From: DASXHD01 sp036488725
GTDB lineage: Bacteria > Myxococcota_A > Polyangia > Polyangiales > Polyangiaceae
Reading direction: 5' to 3'
Length of the DNA stretch: 64,000 nt
NCBI GenBank assembly: GCA_036488725.1
Contig: DASXHD010000085.1
Location: forward strand, 62,001-126,000
This document shows, in pieces, positions 34,296 to 43,290 of this stretch; the first letter of the stretch is position 1, and the number at the start of each line of letters is the position of its first letter. Below the pieces are notes generated by a model. That model was not told the DNA's origin. It did no database searches and was given only the letters and a program-made list of their open reading frames with translations. A program made the translations under genes and the position numbers.

Positions 34296-34996
34296 ACAAG
34301 GTCTTCGCGCTCGCCGCGCTCGTGGTCGCTGCTTCAAGCTGCAGCAGCAACTCCGACCCCTACAAGCCGGTCCCCGCGTGGTCGGGCCGCAAGGCGAGCC
34401 TGCCGCCCGTCCCGACGTTGCCGACGATCCAAATCAAGGACGGCGACGCGTACACGGTCAAAGGCGCCATCCACCACTTGAACAGCGTCCTTCACAACCC
34501 CGAAGTGACGTCGAAAGAAATCACCATCGTCGGCTACATCGTCGACATGAACACGTCGCGCGCTCCGAAGTGCGCGATCCACAAAACCGGCAAAGCCGAC
34601 CCGGAAGACTGCAAGTGGAGCGACGGCAAGCCGATCCAAATCCCGACGATTTGGATCGCCGACGGCAAGAACGACGAGAAGCCGCGCATCCGCGTGATGG
34701 GCTGGGCCTCGAACTACGCGAACATCTTCGACGCGTACGAGAAGTACAAGAACCTCAAAGAGCCGCCGGCCGAGAAAGACGCCTGGAGCGACGAGCTCTG
34801 GGCCGTTCACCCGCCCTTCCCGCTGCCGAACATCGGCGCGAAGATCAAGGTCACGGGCAAATACGGCGTCAACTTCGGTCGCTCGTCGGCGGGCATCGAG
34901 TCCGATCCGGAGAACGGCATCATGACGTACACGAAGATCGAGTACGTCGAGCCGCCGCCGGAGCCGTTCAGCTTTCCGCAGCTGAAGAACAAATAA
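34292..34996 (+). CDS. Hypothetical lipoprotein
   Basis: 234 residues; start overlaps the previous stop, with GAGAGG upstream. Lipobox AASSC near residue 17. The domain (IVGYIVDMNTSRAPKCAIHKTGKADPEDCKW, IPTIWIADGKNDEKPRIRVMGWASNYANI, IKVTGKYGVNFGRSSAGIESDPENGIM) looks like an OB-fold-like beta domain with two Cys, of the kind found in myxobacterial lipoproteins. Function unknown; probably acts with the upstream membrane protein. Confidence 0.72.
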   Translation: MNKVFALAALVVAASSCSSNSDPYKPVPAWSGRKASLPPVPTLPTIQIKDGDAYTVKGAIHHLNSVLHNPEVTSKEITIVGYIVDMNTSRAPKCAIHKTGKADPEDCKWSDGKPIQIPTIWIADGKNDEKPRIRVMGWASNYANIFDAYEKYKNLKEPPAEKDAWSDELWAVHPPFPLPNIGAKIKVTGKYGVNFGRSSAGIESDPENGIMTYTKIEYVEPPPEPFSFPQLKNK

Positions 34997-34999
34997 GCT

Positions 35000-36076
35000 T
35001 CACGCGCCGAGCAGGGTCTTCGCCGTTTGCGCGGGGGCCGTTTGCATCCACGGCTCGAGCTGGCCGCGCACCGCGGACGCGAGCTCGGGCCTAAGCGCGC
35101 CTTGGTTCGCCGCGAGGAGCGCGGTCGCGCCGAACGCGCCGATCGCTCGCGCGACGAACGCGTCTTCCGCGGGCGCGTCGCCTTCGGGCGTGCGCCGCTC
35201 GGCGCGCTCGACGACCGCCGCGAGCGTTCGCTCGCCGAGGAGCGCGGTCACGATGGCGAGCGCCTCCGACGCGCGCCCCGCGATGAGCGGTTTGGTCGCG
35301 CGGCCGAGCGCCGTCTCGACGTCGAGCGAAACGAGATTGTCTTGCGCGCGCAGCGCGAGCGTTCGACCCGCGCGCGTCGAGATCAAACGAAGCGTCTCCT
35401 GCGACCACGTAAAAGCGGGCGCGGCGCGCACGCACGTCGCGAGGTCGGTGAGCGGCGTTTTCTTCAACCACGCCGACACGCCCGCGCCGAACGTCGGCGC
35501 GTCGACGTGCCCGCCGGCGCCGGGCAGCTCGAGCAGCGGCCGCGGGCTCTTGTCGACGTGCACGCGCCGGAGGTCTGGCCACGCGAGCAATCGGCTCGGC
35601 GGGTCCTGGCCGAGAAACGTCCGCTTTCCGACCCAAAACGAGACCTCGGTGTCGGTGCGCGTGATCTCGAGCGCCCGCGAAAACCACGCGTGACGCGCGA
35701 GCGCCTCGCCGACCGACGCGGGCCCGGCGACGCGGTCCGCGGTCATGGTTGCAATCTGCAACAATCGCGACGACGGCCGAACGCGCAAATCCGGGTGCGC
35801 GCACTGCACCAAATCGTGAAGCACGGCCGCGAGCGCCCAATCGGCCGCCGTCGGGGCCGCCAGCCGGTCCACCGGCGCGAGGCGCCTTGCCACGCGAACC
35901 CGCCCGAGATCGACGTGGGCCAGCAATTCCTTGTCGATGGTGTCGGTGAATGGGCCCAGCGCGAGGGCGTTTTTCCCGCCGATCGGCCGCCCCGGCCGGA
36001 GCTCGCCGCCGACCACGAGCGGCGCCATGAGGTCCCGGAAGAGACGGTCGGCTATCGCGACGGGCTTTTCCGCCAT
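35000..36076 (-). CDS. Conserved hypothetical protein (soluble)
   Basis: 358 residues with no signal peptide or transmembrane segment. Helical N-terminal half with LAAVLHDLVQCAHPDLRVRPSSRLLQ, an internal DPPSRLLAWPDLRRVHVDKSPRPLLELPG and a helical C-terminal half. The HD dipeptide at LHDL is not enough to call an HD or HDOD domain. Not recognised. Divergent from infC across 78 bp. Carries one perfect palindrome copy. Confidence 0.65.
   Translation of the reverse strand: MAEKPVAIADRLFRDLMAPLVVGGELRPGRPIGGKNALALGPFTDTIDKELLAHVDLGRVRVARRLAPVDRLAAPTAADWALAAVLHDLVQCAHPDLRVRPSSRLLQIATMTADRVAGPASVGEALARHAWFSRALEITRTDTEVSFWVGKRTFLGQDPPSRLLAWPDLRRVHVDKSPRPLLELPGAGGHVDAPTFGAGVSAWLKKTPLTDLATCVRAAPAFTWSQETLRLISTRAGRTLALRAQDNLVSLDVETALGRATKPLIAGRASEALAIVTALLGERTLAAVVERAERRTPEGDAPAEDAFVARAIGAFGATALLAANQGALRPELASAVRGQLEPWMQTAPAQTAKTLLGA
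35750..35760. repeat. Dispersed palindrome, copy 6
   Basis: GTTGCA-ATC-TGCAAC, perfect 6-bp arms; minus-strand gene codons ttg-cag-att-gca-acc (Leu-Gln-Ile-Ala-Thr). Confidence 0.7.
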
Positions 36077-36154
36077 GGGTGCGTCTAGACAGAGCTACCG
36101 CCCTCGTCTATCAGTCGCAAGCTCGTATCCAAAACCAGGAGGTACACCCGCTAC

Positions 36155-36856
36155 ATGTCGATGGGACGTCCGCGCTTCGATCCACGCCAGAATCAGCGAC
36201 AATTTCAGATCCGCGTCAACCACCGCATCCGTGTTCCGGAGGTGCGCGTGATCGCCGCCGACGGATCGATGCTCGGCGTGCTCGGCACGCAAGAAGCAAT
36301 GCGGATGGCCCAGGAGCAAGGCCTCGATCTCGTCGAGGTCAATCCGAAGGCGGATCCGCCGGTGTGCAAGATCCTGGATTTTGGCAAATACAAATACGAA
36401 GAAAAAAAGAAGGCCGGCGAGGCGAAGCGAAAGCAGACCGTCGTCGAGATCAAAGAGATCAAGCTTCGTCCGAAGACGGACGAGCATGACATCGCCTTCA
36501 AAGTGAAAGCGGCTCGCCGCTTCCTCGAGGCGGGGCACAAGGTGAAGTTCACCGTGCGCTTCCGCGGGCGCGAAATCACGCACCCCGAGAAGGCGCACGA
36601 GCAGCTCGACTTCGTCATCCACGAGACCGAGGACCTCGCGAACCTCGAGGGGCGCGCCGCGATGGAAGCGCGCACCATGACCGCGCTCGTCGCGCCCAAG
36701 CCCGCCGTCATGCAGAAGGTGGCGCAGGCGAAGGTCGCAGCCGAAAAAGCGCGGCAACAGGCCGAGCGCGAAGGCAAGCCGATGCCTCCGTCCGCTTCGC
36801 TTCCGGAGCTTCCGGACGAGGACGACGACGAGGACGAAGAGTCGCAAGAAGCGTGA
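36155..36856 (+). CDS. infC: Translation initiation factor IF-3
   Basis: 233 residues: normal N- and C-domains plus a 55-residue Ala/Lys then acidic extension (PELPDEDDDEDEESQEA), as in other myxobacteria. Core signatures: IRVPEVRVIAADGSMLGVLG, GLDLVEVNPKADPPVCKILDFGKYKYE, KEIKLRPKTDEHDIAFKVKAARRFL. Start is the usual infC ATG with AGGAGGT 11 bases upstream. It is not followed by rpmI-rplT, which usually accompany infC. Confidence 0.95.
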   Translation: MSMGRPRFDPRQNQRQFQIRVNHRIRVPEVRVIAADGSMLGVLGTQEAMRMAQEQGLDLVEVNPKADPPVCKILDFGKYKYEEKKKAGEAKRKQTVVEIKEIKLRPKTDEHDIAFKVKAARRFLEAGHKVKFTVRFRGREITHPEKAHEQLDFVIHETEDLANLEGRAAMEARTMTALVAPKPAVMQKVAQAKVAAEKARQQAEREGKPMPPSASLPELPDEDDDEDEESQEA

Positions 36857-36859
36857 GCC

Positions 36860-38797
36860 GTGCGTAGCGCCGCGTTCGCCCTTTCGATCGTGCTCGCGGC
36901 GGGCGCGGCACACGCTTCGCTCACGCCGAGCGAGGAGGTCCTCGTTCGACAGTACGTGGCCGGCGGGCAGCGGGCGAACGTGTCGCGCGTGCGCGCCGTC
37001 GTCGCGCGCCCGGATTTGAGCGCCGACGAGTCGGCCGCGGCGATGCAGCACGCGCTCGCGCCGACGCCGGTCACCGAAGCGCGCGTCGCGTTCTTGCGCG
37101 AGCTCGTCTTCGGGCCGGGCTCGCTGCCGTCGCGCAGCGTGCTCGCGGCGTCGGTCGTGCGCGGGCTTCTCGCGCGCGCCGACGCGGTCTTCGATCGAAG
37201 CCCTTCGCTCGATGCGCCGAGCGACGCGGCGAGCGAGCTCTTTCGCATTTACGCATTTTTGGACGAGCTCGCGAACGCCGGCGGGTCGCCGGGCCCGGGC
37301 CGCGTGCACGACGGCTCGATCGGCATCGACGAAGCGACGTACGAGTCGTGCGCGAAAGCGGTCGGCGATCATTTGAAGCACCACGCGTCGGCGCTTCAAC
37401 CCGGCGTGACGCTCTCGCCGACGGCGTCGCGCATTCGCGCGCAGGCGATGCTCGCGGCTTACGACATGGGCGCCGATTCGCCGACGCGCGTCATCGACGG
37501 CGCCGACCGCATCGCACTCGACGCCAGCACGCGCCGCGTCTTGCTCGAACGAAACGTGCTGATGCTCGATTCAGGCAAGGGCGGCGCTTTGCGCATATCG
37601 GCGACCGATCTCGTCCGGCGGCTCCCCGCGAGCGCGCTCTCCGGCGTCGAAGCGATTTATTTCGGCGACGCGCACCCGGGGCTGCGCGCGCACGGCGAGG
37701 TGATCGCGATCGGGTCCGACTTCGACGCGACGACACGCATGCCGGGTTTCCCCGAGGACGAGGTCGAGCCTACGCCCGTGCCGCGCGCGCTCGGCGATCT
37801 CGCGGGCGAGCTCTCGCTCTCGATCGCCAAGCGCACGCTCGCATCGCACGGGGACCTGCGGCTCGCCGTGCAGCGCGACGCGGGCTCCGCGGCTCCGGAA
37901 ACGGCGGTCGCGACCGAGATGGCCATGCTCCTCGTCGACGCGCCGCGTGCGCTCGACCTCGCGATGGCGCGTTTTCTCGCGGGTCGCACCGAATCGGTCG
38001 CGCTCGTCTCCGACGCGATCGGCGTGCTGGCGGCAAGCGCGGGCCCCGCGGGCGTGCAGTCGATCGTGCTCGGGCAAGGCGAGCACGACGGGTCGATTTC
38101 GCCGCGTCCGCTCTCGGCCGTGACGCTCGCGCCGAACGGCACCGCCACCGGCTTCACGCTCTCGGGCGCCCGTTGGGAAATCGTGCGCGACGCGACCGGC
38201 ACGCCGACGGGCGTCCACCGCGATCGCCAGCCGCTCGCGTTTTCGATGTTGCAGAATGCACGCATTCCGATCGCCGGCGGCGCGAGCTGGACCGGCGGCG
38301 GCCTCGCGCTCCGCGCGCTCTACGGCTCACCGTTCGTCGGCGTCGTCCACGGGCCGCGCGTTCGGATCGAGGGCCGAAGCGATCTCGACGCGGTCGCGAT
38401 TTCCGCGGGCGACGACGTCGCATTCGACGCGGACGTCCGCGGCACCGGCTCGTTCGCCGTGCTCCTCCGCGCGCGAAGCGGCAAGGACGGCGTGGGCATC
38501 GGTCTCCGCGTGGTCCCCGGCGACGGGCAAACCCCGGCGAAGATCGCGATCGTCGAGATGACGCCGACCGCCGAGCGCGAGCTCTCTTCGAGCACGACGC
38601 TCTCGCAAGTCGACCACGTCCACGTCGCCGCCCACGGCGCGACGATTCGTGCAATCTGCACGCATCGCGCGCGACCGCCGCAGAGCGCATCGCTCGAGGC
38701 GCCGATTCCGGCGCACATGGCGCACGGCGACGTCGCGATCGTCCTCAAGCGCGGCACGTCGATCGAGCTCGACGGCGTCGCGCTCCGACACGACTGA
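36860..38797 (+). CDS. Exported hypothetical protein, beta-rich
   Basis: 645 residues from GTG, 3 bases after infC. Signal peptide ends at AHASL. An N-terminal helical part (about 25-200) is followed by a long beta-rich region; residues about 470-640 (GPRVRIEGRSDLDAVAISAG, ARSGKDGVGIGLRVVPGDGQ) look like a concanavalin/LamG-like sandwich. No catalytic motif. Two copies of the dispersed palindrome lie 400 bp apart here. Function unknown. Confidence 0.65.
   Translation: MRSAAFALSIVLAAGAAHASLTPSEEVLVRQYVAGGQRANVSRVRAVVARPDLSADESAAAMQHALAPTPVTEARVAFLRELVFGPGSLPSRSVLAASVVRGLLARADAVFDRSPSLDAPSDAASELFRIYAFLDELANAGGSPGPGRVHDGSIGIDEATYESCAKAVGDHLKHHASALQPGVTLSPTASRIRAQAMLAAYDMGADSPTRVIDGADRIALDASTRRVLLERNVLMLDSGKGGALRISATDLVRRLPASALSGVEAIYFGDAHPGLRAHGEVIAIGSDFDATTRMPGFPEDEVEPTPVPRALGDLAGELSLSIAKRTLASHGDLRLAVQRDAGSAAPETAVATEMAMLLVDAPRALDLAMARFLAGRTESVALVSDAIGVLAASAGPAGVQSIVLGQGEHDGSISPRPLSAVTLAPNGTATGFTLSGARWEIVRDATGTPTGVHRDRQPLAFSMLQNARIPIAGGASWTGGGLALRALYGSPFVGVVHGPRVRIEGRSDLDAVAISAGDDVAFDADVRGTGSFAVLLRARSGKDGVGIGLRVVPGDGQTPAKIAIVEMTPTAERELSSSTTLSQVDHVHVAAHGATIRAICTHRARPPQSASLEAPIPAHMAHGDVAIVLKRGTSIELDGVALRHD
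38250..38260. repeat. Dispersed palindrome, copy 7
   Basis: GTTGCA-GAA-TGCACG; codons ttg-cag-aat-gca-cgc (Leu-Gln-Asn-Ala-Arg). Confidence 0.65.
38650..38660. repeat. Dispersed palindrome, copy 8
   Basis: CGTGCA-ATC-TGCACG, perfect 6-bp arms; codons cgt-gca-atc-tgc-acg (Arg-Ala-Ile-Cys-Thr). Second copy in the same gene. Confidence 0.65.
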
Positions 38798-38847
38798 GCG
38801 ACGCGGAAAACTTGGCCGCCGCGCCTCCGGCGCGAAACGATCCGCCC

Positions 38848-40071
38848 GTGCGACCCGCATCGATTCTGCTCGGCGTGTGGCTCGGCGCGTGCGCATCCGC
38901 GCCGGCGCGCGATCTCGAGCCGGTGCCGCACGCGGTCGTCGCGGCGGCGATTCCGGCGATTCCAGCGGTGCACGCGCCCGCGGCGCCGGTGCGCGTCCTC
39001 GTCGGCGGCGACGTCATTCCCCACCGCCCGCAGCTCGTCGACGCCGCGAGCATCACCGCCGGCCTGGCGCCGCTCGCGACGCTCTTCGCCGAAGCCGACG
39101 CCGCCGTCGTGAACTACGAGACGGCGACCGGAGACATTTCGGGCATCGACAGCTCGACGCTCTCGCTCGCCGCAAAACCCGATTGGATGCACGCGGTCGT
39201 GTCGTCCAACGTGACCGCGCTCACGCTCGCGAACAACCACGCGTGCGATCTGGGGCGTCGCGGGCTCGCCGCGTCGGTCGACACCGCCGCCTCGATCGGC
39301 GTGACCGCCCTCGGCGCGTCGGCGGGCGACCCGTGGGAGGCGAAGACTATCGCCATGCAGGGCAGCCGCCGTCTCTGCGCGGTCGCCTGGACGACCTTCG
39401 TCAACGACCACCGCCCCGGCTGCATGACCGCGGGCCGACTCGCCATCGCCCCGCCTACCCACGAAGGCCGATTGCGCGTCGCGCGCGCCATTGCCCGAGC
39501 CTTCCACGACGGATGCGACGCGGTCGTCGCGATCGTCCACGGCGGCCAGGAATACGCGCCCCAAACCGGCGCGATGCTCTCGCTCGCGAACGCCGCAGCC
39601 GACGCGGGCGCCGACGCCGTCATCATCCACCACCCGCACGTCGTCTCGCCGGTCGTCATCCACGCGACCGAGGACGGCCGCAAAGTCCCCATCTTCGCGT
39701 CGCTCGGCAACCTCGTCTCGAACCAAGGCGAGAGCTGGACGCCCGACTACCCCGCGGCCCAAAACGACCGCCACATCGTTTACCTCAACGGCTGGACGCG
39801 TCTCGGGATGCTGGCGGATCTTTCGTTCCAGCTCGACACGAAGGGCCCGCAAAAGCTCGCCGCGTGGGGTTACCGCCTCGTCTTCGTCGACAGCGATCAC
39901 GTGCTCGACAAATCGAACCCGCACCCGCACATCGCCACGCGGCTCCTCGACTCGGACAAAGACCGCGCCGTCATCGACAAGCTCGCGCGCGACGCCGACG
40001 GTCCGCGCGCCGTCTTCGACGACCCGTGCCGAATCGAAGACTCCGCGGCTTTGCCGGCGTGCCGTCCTTGA
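38848..40071 (+). CDS. CapA/PgsA-like lipoprotein (PGA_cap family)
   Basis: 407 residues from GTG 38848, chosen for the lipoprotein signal (ASILLGVWLGAC). The PGA_cap metallophosphatase-like fold is clear: VRVLVGGDVIPHR, EADAAVVNYETATGD, VTALTLANNHACDLGRRGL, AIVHGGQEYAP and AVIIHHPHVVSPV carry the Asp/Asn/His metal positions. CapA proteins take part in poly-gamma-glutamate capsule synthesis, but the ligase genes (capB/capC) are not here, so a different polymer or a hydrolase role is possible. Confidence 0.87.
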   Translation: MRPASILLGVWLGACASAPARDLEPVPHAVVAAAIPAIPAVHAPAAPVRVLVGGDVIPHRPQLVDAASITAGLAPLATLFAEADAAVVNYETATGDISGIDSSTLSLAAKPDWMHAVVSSNVTALTLANNHACDLGRRGLAASVDTAASIGVTALGASAGDPWEAKTIAMQGSRRLCAVAWTTFVNDHRPGCMTAGRLAIAPPTHEGRLRVARAIARAFHDGCDAVVAIVHGGQEYAPQTGAMLSLANAAADAGADAVIIHHPHVVSPVVIHATEDGRKVPIFASLGNLVSNQGESWTPDYPAAQNDRHIVYLNGWTRLGMLADLSFQLDTKGPQKLAAWGYRLVFVDSDHVLDKSNPHPHIATRLLDSDKDRAVIDKLARDADGPRAVFDDPCRIEDSAALPACRP

Positions 40072-40084
40072 GTAAAGTTCGGGC

Positions 40085-40483
40085 ATGTCTCGCAAAGTCC
40101 GCATTCTCGTCGCGAAGCCCGGCCTCGACGGGCACGACCGCGGCGCGAAGGTCGTCGCGCGTGCGCTCCGCGACGCCGGTTTCGAGGTCGTCTACACGGG
40201 CCTGCACCAAACGCCCGAGATGATCGCGAGCGCCGCGGTCCAAGAAGACGTCGACGCCGTCGGCCTCTCGATCATGAGCGGCGCGCACAACACGCTCTTT
40301 CCCGCGGTCATCGACGCGCTGAAAGCGAAAGGCGCGAACGACGTCCTCGTCTTCGGCGGCGGCATCATCCCCGAAAACGACATGGATCGCTTGAAGAGCG
40401 CAGGCGTCGCGGGCGTCTTCACGCCCGGCACGACGCTCGAGCAAATCGTGACCTGGGTTCGCGACAACGTGCACCCGCACTGA
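40085..40483 (+). CDS. Stand-alone B12-binding subunit of acyl-CoA mutase
   Basis: 132 residues. Cobalamin-binding signature GLDGHDRGAK (D-x-H-x2-G), LSIMSGAHNTLF and FGGGIIPENDMDRLKSAGV, the C-terminal domain of methylmalonyl-CoA mutase as a separate protein. The large catalytic subunit must be elsewhere in the genome. Neighbours do not form a propionate pathway, although an acyl-CoA dehydrogenase is 1.2 kb downstream. Confidence 0.92.
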   Translation: MSRKVRILVAKPGLDGHDRGAKVVARALRDAGFEVVYTGLHQTPEMIASAAVQEDVDAVGLSIMSGAHNTLFPAVIDALKAKGANDVLVFGGGIIPENDMDRLKSAGVAGVFTPGTTLEQIVTWVRDNVHPH

Positions 40484-40596
40484 CCTGGCCCGCGGCCGGC
40501 CCGCGCCTGGCCCGGCCACCCCGAAAGCGCGAAATACCGCGAAATCCGAGCGGCATGCACGTCGCAATGCGGCCGCCTCCTCTGGAGGTGTCTCGC

Positions 40597-41673
40597 ATGT
40601 CCAACGTTCATGTTCGTATCGTCACACTGCTCGCTTGCGCGCTCGGCGCGGGCGCGTGCTCGTCCGGCTTCGATCCTTCCGCCCAACCGTCGCCCAACGC
40701 GTCACCCGACGCGAGCGACGGCGGCGGCGGCCTCGAGGTCGACACGACCGAAATCGTGAGCGGCTCGCCCGATCACGGCCGCGATCCCGCCGTCGTCGCC
40801 ATCGACATCGGCGGCGAGGGCCTCTGCTCGGGCACGCTCATCGCGCCGCGCGTGGTCCTCACCGCGCGTCACTGCGTCTCGGTCACGTCCGAGAGCGTCG
40901 CGTGCCCGTCGACGACCGCGCAAATCACGAGCAACCGCTCGCCCAAGTCGCTCGGCATCCTCGTCGGCGACGACGCGCAATCGGCCGACCTCGTCGCCCA
41001 CGGCAAAGCCGTGGTCGTCCCGAAGAGCGACGTCCTCTGCGATCACGACATCGCCGCCATCGTGCTCGACCAAGACGTGACGGGCATTCAAACCGTCAAA
41101 ATCAGCAAAACCGCGCCTGAAAAAGGTCATTTCGTACGCGCCGTCGGTTTCGGCAAGACCGGCGACAACGGCTCTGCGGGCGAAAAGCTCCTGCGCGAGC
41201 ACGTGAAGATCCAAGACGTCTCCGCTGCGGAGCTCGAGGTCGGCGAAGCGACGTGCAACGGCGACAGCGGCGGCCCGGCGCTCGACGAATCGAGCGGCGA
41301 GCTCATCGGCGTCGTCTCGCGCGGCGGCCCCGCGTGCGAAGGCTCGGACGTCCACAACATCTACACGCGCGCCGACGCATTCGCCGATGTCATCGCCTCC
41401 GCTCTCGCGAAGGCCGAAGACCCCGGGTCCGACGCCGACGCCGGCGTCTACTCGCCGAAGACGAAGTCCGACGCGGGCGCGGCGAGCTCGAGCAAGCCCG
41501 GCACCGACATGGGTGCATCCTGCAACAAAGGCTCGGACTGCTCGACCGGCGTCTGCGTGAAAAACGGCGCCGACACCTACTGCTCGCGAACGTGCGGCAC
41601 GGGCGACCGCTGCCCGAACGGCTACCACTGCACCGACGTGACCGGCGGCAAGAAGGTCTGCATCGCCCAATAA
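40597..41673 (+). CDS. Trypsin-like serine protease lipoprotein
   Basis: 358 residues; ATG follows CTGGAGGTG. Lipobox GAGAC at about 17-21, Pro/Asp/Gly linker, then the S1 domain: IVSGSPDHGRDPAVVAIDI (zymogen-type start), TARHC with the catalytic His (about 92), DHDIAAIVLD with Asp, CNGDSGGP with Ser. A Ser/Lys/Ala linker leads to a C-terminal Cys-rich domain (CNKGSDCSTGVCVKNGADTY and CSRTCGTGDRCPNGYHC), a disulfide-bonded module common in myxobacterial secreted proteins. Predation or surface proteolysis is likely. Confidence 0.92.
   Translation: MSNVHVRIVTLLACALGAGACSSGFDPSAQPSPNASPDASDGGGGLEVDTTEIVSGSPDHGRDPAVVAIDIGGEGLCSGTLIAPRVVLTARHCVSVTSESVACPSTTAQITSNRSPKSLGILVGDDAQSADLVAHGKAVVVPKSDVLCDHDIAAIVLDQDVTGIQTVKISKTAPEKGHFVRAVGFGKTGDNGSAGEKLLREHVKIQDVSAAELEVGEATCNGDSGGPALDESSGELIGVVSRGGPACEGSDVHNIYTRADAFADVIASALAKAEDPGSDADAGVYSPKTKSDAGAASSSKPGTDMGASCNKGSDCSTGVCVKNGADTYCSRTCGTGDRCPNGYHCTDVTGGKKVCIAQ
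41514..41524. repeat. Dispersed palindrome, copy 9
   Basis: GGTGCA-TCC-TGCAAC, inside the protease gene; Gly-Ala-Ser-Cys-Asn. Confidence 0.6.
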
Positions 41674-41701
41674 GCCGCCTTCGTGGTAACTCGTTCGGAG
41701 G

Positions 41702-42847
41702 ATGGATTTCGACTTCTCCGAGCATCATCAGCTCTTGCGCAAGACGGTGCGCGACTTCGCGCGAAGCGAGGTCGCGCCCGGCGCGCGCAAGTGGGACGAG
41801 GAAGAACGTTTTCCGAAAGAGCTCGTCCCGAAGCTCGCCGACCTCGGCCTCCTCGGCATCCGCATTCCGGAGGAGTACGGCGGCTCCGGCATGGACACGA
41901 CGAGCTACGCGATTTGCGTCGAAGAGATCGCGCGCGTCGACGGCTCGCTCGCGCTCACCGTCGCTTCGCACAACGGGCTCGGCACCGGCCACATCTTGTC
42001 GTTCGGCACCGAGGCGCAGAAGAAAAAATACCTCCCGAAAGCCGCGAAGGGCGAATGGCTCGCCGCGTGGGCGCTCACCGAGCCCGGAAGCGGGAGCGAC
42101 TCGGCCGCGCTGGCGACCACCGCACGTCGCGACGGCGACGCGTGGGTGATCAACGGCACGAAGATGTTCATCACGCAGGGCTCGGTCGGCGGCTTCTGCG
42201 TCGTCCTCGCGCGCACCAACCCGAACGCGAGCAAACAAAAGGGCATCACCGCGTTCGTCGTCGAGCACGGCACGCCCGGCTTCGACGCGAGCAAGCACCT
42301 GCTCAAGCTCGGCTGCCGCTCGAGCGACACCGCCGAGCTCCACTTCGAAAATTGCCGCGTCCCGGACAGCCATCGTGTCGGCGAAATCGACGCGGGGTTC
42401 ATCGACACGATGAAAATCTTGGACCGCGGCCGCATCTCGATCGCCGCGATGGCCCTCGGCCTCGGCTTCGGCGCGCTCGAAATGGCGGTGAGCTACGCGA
42501 AGGACCGCAAGCAGTTCGGCAAGCCCATCGCCGATTTCCAGGCCGTCCAGTGGATGCTTGCAGACTGCAAGACCGAGCTCGACGCCGCGGCGCTCCTGAC
42601 GTACCGCGCCGCGTGGCTCGCCGATCACGGCCGGCCCTTTTCGCGCGAAGCCTCGATGGCCAAGCTCTACGCGAGCGAAGCGTCGACGCGCGCGTGCAAC
42701 AAGTCGCTGCAGATCCACGGCGGCTACGGCTACACGCGCGAGTTCGCGGTCGAGCGTCACCTCCGCGACGCGAAGATTTGCGAAATTGGCGAAGGCACGA
42801 GCGAAGTGCAGCGCATGGTCATCGCGCGGCACCTGCTCGCGCCCTGA
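41702..42847 (+). CDS. Acyl-CoA dehydrogenase
   Basis: 381 residues, normal length. FAD-dependent alpha,beta-dehydrogenation of acyl-CoA. Visible: ARSEVAPGARKWDEEERFPKE, WALTEPGSGSDSAALATTA (first signature), MFITQGSVG, LKLGCRSSDTAELHFENCRVP, RISIAAMALGLGFGALEMAVSYAKDRKQFG (second signature, split) and QIHGGYGYTREFAVERHLRDAKI. The catalytic Glu position (REFAVER) fits the short-chain/isovaleryl group. Electron-transfer flavoprotein genes are not adjacent. Confidence 0.95.
   Translation: MDFDFSEHHQLLRKTVRDFARSEVAPGARKWDEEERFPKELVPKLADLGLLGIRIPEEYGGSGMDTTSYAICVEEIARVDGSLALTVASHNGLGTGHILSFGTEAQKKKYLPKAAKGEWLAAWALTEPGSGSDSAALATTARRDGDAWVINGTKMFITQGSVGGFCVVLARTNPNASKQKGITAFVVEHGTPGFDASKHLLKLGCRSSDTAELHFENCRVPDSHRVGEIDAGFIDTMKILDRGRISIAAMALGLGFGALEMAVSYAKDRKQFGKPIADFQAVQWMLADCKTELDAAALLTYRAAWLADHGRPFSREASMAKLYASEASTRACNKSLQIHGGYGYTREFAVERHLRDAKICEIGEGTSEVQRMVIARHLLAP
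42559..42569. repeat. Dispersed palindrome, copy 10
   Basis: CTTGCA-GAC-TGCAAG, perfect 6-bp arms, in the acyl-CoA dehydrogenase gene; Leu-Ala-Asp-Cys-Lys, using ctt and gca where neighbours use ctc/ctg and gcg/gcc. Confidence 0.7.
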
Positions 42848-42848
42848 C

Positions 42849-43148
42849 TCAGCTCGAGAGCCTGGACCGCAGCACGAAGTGAATCTCGGGGCTCCGGCCG
42901 CATTGCGGGCACTGCGCGCGGACGACGCGACCCTCCGGCGTCGCGCGGTGCTCGAGGACGCGATAGCTCACGTCGCACCCCGGGCAGGTCATGCCGCGGA
43001 CGTGCGGCTCGATCTGCGAGGCTGAATCGACGGCGATCGGCCGGTCGCGCCGATAGCCCTCCTGCAGCATCGCGAGCTTCCATTTTGCTTCCACGAGCTT
43101 CTTTCGCTCGCGCTCGAGCTCACGCCGCACCGTCCGCGACCGGGTCAT
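42849..43148 (-). CDS. Zinc-ribbon protein with N-terminal coiled coil
   Basis: 99 residues from the ATG at 43148. Residues 1-40 are a charged coiled coil (RTVRRELERERKKLVEAKWKLAMLQ); 50-99 hold two CxxC knuckles (TCPGCDVSYRVLEH and AQCPQCGRSPEI) that make a zinc ribbon. It could be a small transcription or RNA-binding factor. A 14-bp perfect palindrome lies 11 bp upstream of its start. Divergent from the dcw cluster, convergent with the dehydrogenase (1-base gap). Confidence 0.75.
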   Translation of the reverse strand: MTRSRTVRRELERERKKLVEAKWKLAMLQEGYRRDRPIAVDSASQIEPHVRGMTCPGCDVSYRVLEHRATPEGRVVRAQCPQCGRSPEIHFVLRSRLSS

Positions 43149-43159
43149 GACGCATGAAT

Positions 43160-43173
43160 GTTCGGATCCGAAC
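43160..43173. promoter_or_regulatory. 14-bp perfect palindrome upstream of zinc-ribbon gene
   Basis: GTTCGGATCCGAAC, perfect dyad, 11 bp from the start codon of the minus-strand zinc-ribbon gene; with four further bases (to 43177) it equals the core of the 26-bp palindrome at 25139. Operator function is inferred from symmetry and position. Confidence 0.5.
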
Positions 43174-43253
43174 GATCGTGTCAACCGCCGCTGATCATTT
43201 GTACCGCTGAGCAAAAGGAGGCATGATTCAGGGCATTTGGCGCTGCGAGATTG

Positions 43254-43282
43254 TTGACAGTTGGGGCGTCGTTCCATAGCGT
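43254..43282 (+). promoter_or_regulatory. Sigma-70-type promoter of the dcw cluster
   Basis: -35 TTGACA (43254-43259) is a perfect consensus; 17 bp later comes TAGCGT (43277-43282), a partial -10. The predicted start is near 43289, just before the MraZ boxes. Confidence 0.6.
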
Positions 43283-43290
43283 GCAGATTG

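Noticed and set aside
36077..36154. Short gap before infC checked for tRNA or a structured leader
   Set aside because: No cloverleaf or strong hairpin seen, only the ribosome-binding site.
38848..40483. Poly-gamma-glutamate capsule operon
   Set aside because: Only the CapA-like protein is present; no CapB/CapC-like ligase, and the next gene is a B12-binding subunit.
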